Positions 32,000 to 32,651 of a stretch of 32,651 nt of DNA are shown here, in pieces; the stretch's first letter is position 1; the number at the start of each line of letters is the position of its first letter. The notes under the pieces were generated by a model. The model was given only the letters and a program-made list of their open reading frames with translations. It was not told where the DNA came from and made no database searches. The position numbers were made by a program, and so were the translations under genes. Source of the DNA: JANNPJ01 sp031400005 (GTDB taxonomy: Bacteria > Actinomycetota > Actinomycetes > Actinomycetales > Kineosporiaceae). The stretch spans positions 1-32,651 of the forward strand of contig JANNPJ010000424.1 in the NCBI GenBank assembly GCA_031400005.1. Reading direction: 5' to 3'.

Positions 32000-32022
32000 C
32001 GAAACGGTGTCGGTACGTTTTC
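32000..32022. promoter_or_regulatory. Candidate LacI-type operator of the sugar operon
   Basis: CGAAACG (32000-32006) and CGTTTTC (32016-32022) form an imperfect inverted repeat about 80-100 bp before the operon start. On the minus strand the second half reads TGAAAACG, the typical LacI/CcpA-family half-site. The second half-site is weak and spaced too far for the compact class, so this is tentative. No LacI gene is in the window. Confidence 0.3.
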
Positions 32023-32043
32023 ATCCATCGATCCAAAGGACCA

Positions 32044-32265
32044 GTGGCAAATCCTATGGAGTCGCGCTTGCGCAAGGCAACGTGTCATTCGCTGCGGCAT
32101 ACCTTCGCCACGCACGCCCTGCAACTGGACCCGCAGGCCTTGCCGCATATCCAGAAGATACTGGGGCACGCCAGCATCGTGACGACCGCCAACAATTACC
32201 TGACGACCGACCGCAATGAGCGGCGCAAGGTGGCGAACCGGCTGGCGGCGCGAGCCGAGATCTGA
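32044..32265 (+). pseudogene. Tyrosine recombinase/integrase C-terminal fragment
   Basis: The 73-codon stretch is the end of a phage-integrase-type catalytic domain: HSLRHTFATHAL (His-x-x-Arg box), IQKILGHASIVTT (the third conserved His) and NNYL with the Tyr nucleophile. The first catalytic Arg, the Lys and the whole N-terminal arm-binding/core-binding part are missing. The fragment begins close to the promoter of the sugar operon, so the upstream part has been lost or the sequence is joined here. Codon use is less GC-biased than in the neighbours. It cannot recombine DNA alone. Confidence 0.85.
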
Positions 32266-32307
32266 CGCTCTTTAAGCTTAAGCCGTTGATTTTCTGTGAA
32301 TTCCGGT

Positions 32308-32330
32308 CGGAATTTACCCGGTAAATTCCG
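32308..32330. repeat. Perfect 10-bp inverted repeat (possible recombinase site or terminator)
   Basis: CGGAATTTAC (32308-32317) and GTAAATTCCG (32321-32330) are perfect inverted copies around CCG. A further AATTCCG at 32299-32305 can pair with the left arm, giving two alternative hairpins. It lies 43 bp after the integrase fragment stop. Confidence 0.75.
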
Positions 32331-32442
32331 CGTCAAGAAAGGCCACGATTAGCTTCGATAGTCGCTGCTGCTGTTCGTCCGACAGTCGTTTCGGAATTTC
32401 GATCGCGGTCTTTCTGGTGTCGAGAATTAACCGGGCGGTCAA
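32314..32442 (-). CDS. Possible small ORF, 3' part of a helical protein
   Basis: The minus strand reads TARLILDTRKTAIEIPKRL, then SDEQQQRLSKLIVAFLDAEF, to a TAA stop at 32314-32316. The second half has a clear amphipathic-helix pattern and looks coding. The only start nearby is TTG 32442 (42 residues); the frame stays open further upstream to about 32530 without an ATG or GTG. It may be a real small gene or the end of a broken one. I do not recognise it. Confidence 0.3.
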   Translation of the reverse strand: MTARLILDTRKTAIEIPKRLSDEQQQRLSKLIVAFLDAEFTG

Positions 32443-32484
32443 GTGCTGGCCGCGTATCTGCGCCCTGCCCGCCCGCCCTGCCGG

Positions 32485-32513
32485 TTGCCTGTGTTCTCGA
32501 AGGCGGCTATAGT
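32485..32513 (+). promoter_or_regulatory. Candidate sigma70-type promoter
   Basis: TTGCCT (32485-32490) and TATAGT (32508-32513) are separated by exactly 17 bp. Transcription would start near 32520, about 30 bp before the ATG at 32552. This is the clearest -35/-10 pair I found in the window. Confidence 0.55.
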
Positions 32514-32551
32514 GGAGATTTGCCGCTCTTAATCAACGGATTTTTAGAACA

Positions 32552-32651
32552 ATGGGAATACGCCTCGCATCGTTAATTTGCATAATTTTGTTAGCTGGCA
32601 CAATGATTCTACACGCACAGGAACCGGGATCCTATCGTTGGAAAATGCGTG
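32552..32651 (+). CDS. Start of an exported protein, possibly DUF4174-like (3'-truncated)
   Basis: Thirty-three codons are visible before the window ends. The first ~22 residues are a signal peptide: MGIRLASLICIILLAGTMIL then HAQ, with a likely cleavage after the Ala. The following EPGSYRWKMR resembles the beginning of mature DUF4174 proteins, which open with a (S)YRWKNR-type motif. DUF4174 is mainly proteobacterial. The codon use (ATA, TTA, TTG) is unlike the rest of the window. The family call rests on very few residues. Confidence 0.4.
   Translation, partial: MGIRLASLICIILLAGTMILHAQEPGSYRWKMR

Larger units (their letters stand above)
32266..32551. other. AT-richer intergenic DNA after the integrase fragment
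   Basis: This 286-bp region differs in composition from the rest of the window. It contains the palindrome TTAAGCTTAA (32272-32281), a 10-bp inverted repeat at 32308-32330, inverted copies of CCGTTGATT (32283-32291 and 32531-32539), a possible small minus-strand ORF and a sigma70-like promoter. It may be the flank of a mobile element. Confidence 0.6.

Noticed and set aside
32044..32551. Integron with attC site
   Set aside because: The recombinase fragment lacks the IntI-specific insert, and the inverted repeats do not carry paired GTTRRRY/RYYYAAC cores in the right layout.

Overview
The window is high-GC DNA from a soil-type actinobacterium. This rests on the GC-biased codon use of nearly every gene, a DUF222/HNH (13E12-type) gene at the left edge, a DUF427 protein, a DUF6412-YidC pair, and a sugar ABC transporter without its own ATPase. 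I cannot name the genus. A C-terminal chemoreceptor fragment and a SohB-type protease hint at a lineage with motile relatives. Both edges cut genes. The last ~600 bases (from about 32040) look different: a headless tyrosine-recombinase fragment, more AT-rich DNA and the start of an exported protein with a good sigma70-type promoter. That end may be transferred DNA or a contig chimera.

Layout. 1-4000, plus strand: 3' part of a DUF222/HNH nuclease-like gene, a SohB-type S49 membrane protease, and a siderophore-interacting reductase preceded by a candidate iron box. 4026-5815, minus: DUF6412 protein, a short YidC/Oxa1-type insertase, and a PemK/MazF-fold protein with a repetitive tail. 5907-7924: a plus-strand SDR faces a minus-strand VOC protein and an internally deleted GH13 alpha-glucosidase. 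7960-13755, minus: a tight six-gene run (DUF427, GNAT, response regulator, histidine kinase, DUF4173-like membrane protein, sugar-type O-methyltransferase) that ends at a long perfect hairpin. 14031-14703: a small unknown protein and an XRE regulator. 15002-16983: a sodium:solute symporter with a two-TM partner. 17075-18477: two head-to-head YrdC/Sua5-domain paralogues. 18673-22702, minus: a TetR regulator followed by a large secreted penicillin-acylase-type hydrolase with a C-terminal discoidin domain. 22757-25903, plus: a GH1 beta-glucosidase, a chemoreceptor remnant and a UDPGP-family uridylyltransferase. 25830-31922, minus: PAP2 phosphatase, then GH127 beta-L-arabinofuranosidase with two permeases and a binding lipoprotein.

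How the genes work together. Glycan use is the main theme. The binding protein and permeases probably import plant-type L-arabinofuranosides that GH127 cleaves inside the cell, with a shared ATPase encoded elsewhere. GH1, the decayed GH13, the symporter and the uridylyltransferase fit the same diet. The two-component pair sits with a polytopic DUF4173-like protein, and its kinase has almost no extracytoplasmic loop, so it probably senses a membrane event. The secreted acylase next to a TetR regulator may act on acylated signals or antibiotics.

Another theme is the unusual density of short tandem repeats (11, 12, 15, 17, 18 and 30 bp units). Several sit on functional positions: a stop codon, a Shine-Dalgarno site, a protein linker and the ligand domain of a regulator. 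I saw no CRISPR array, tRNA, rRNA or complete insertion sequence.
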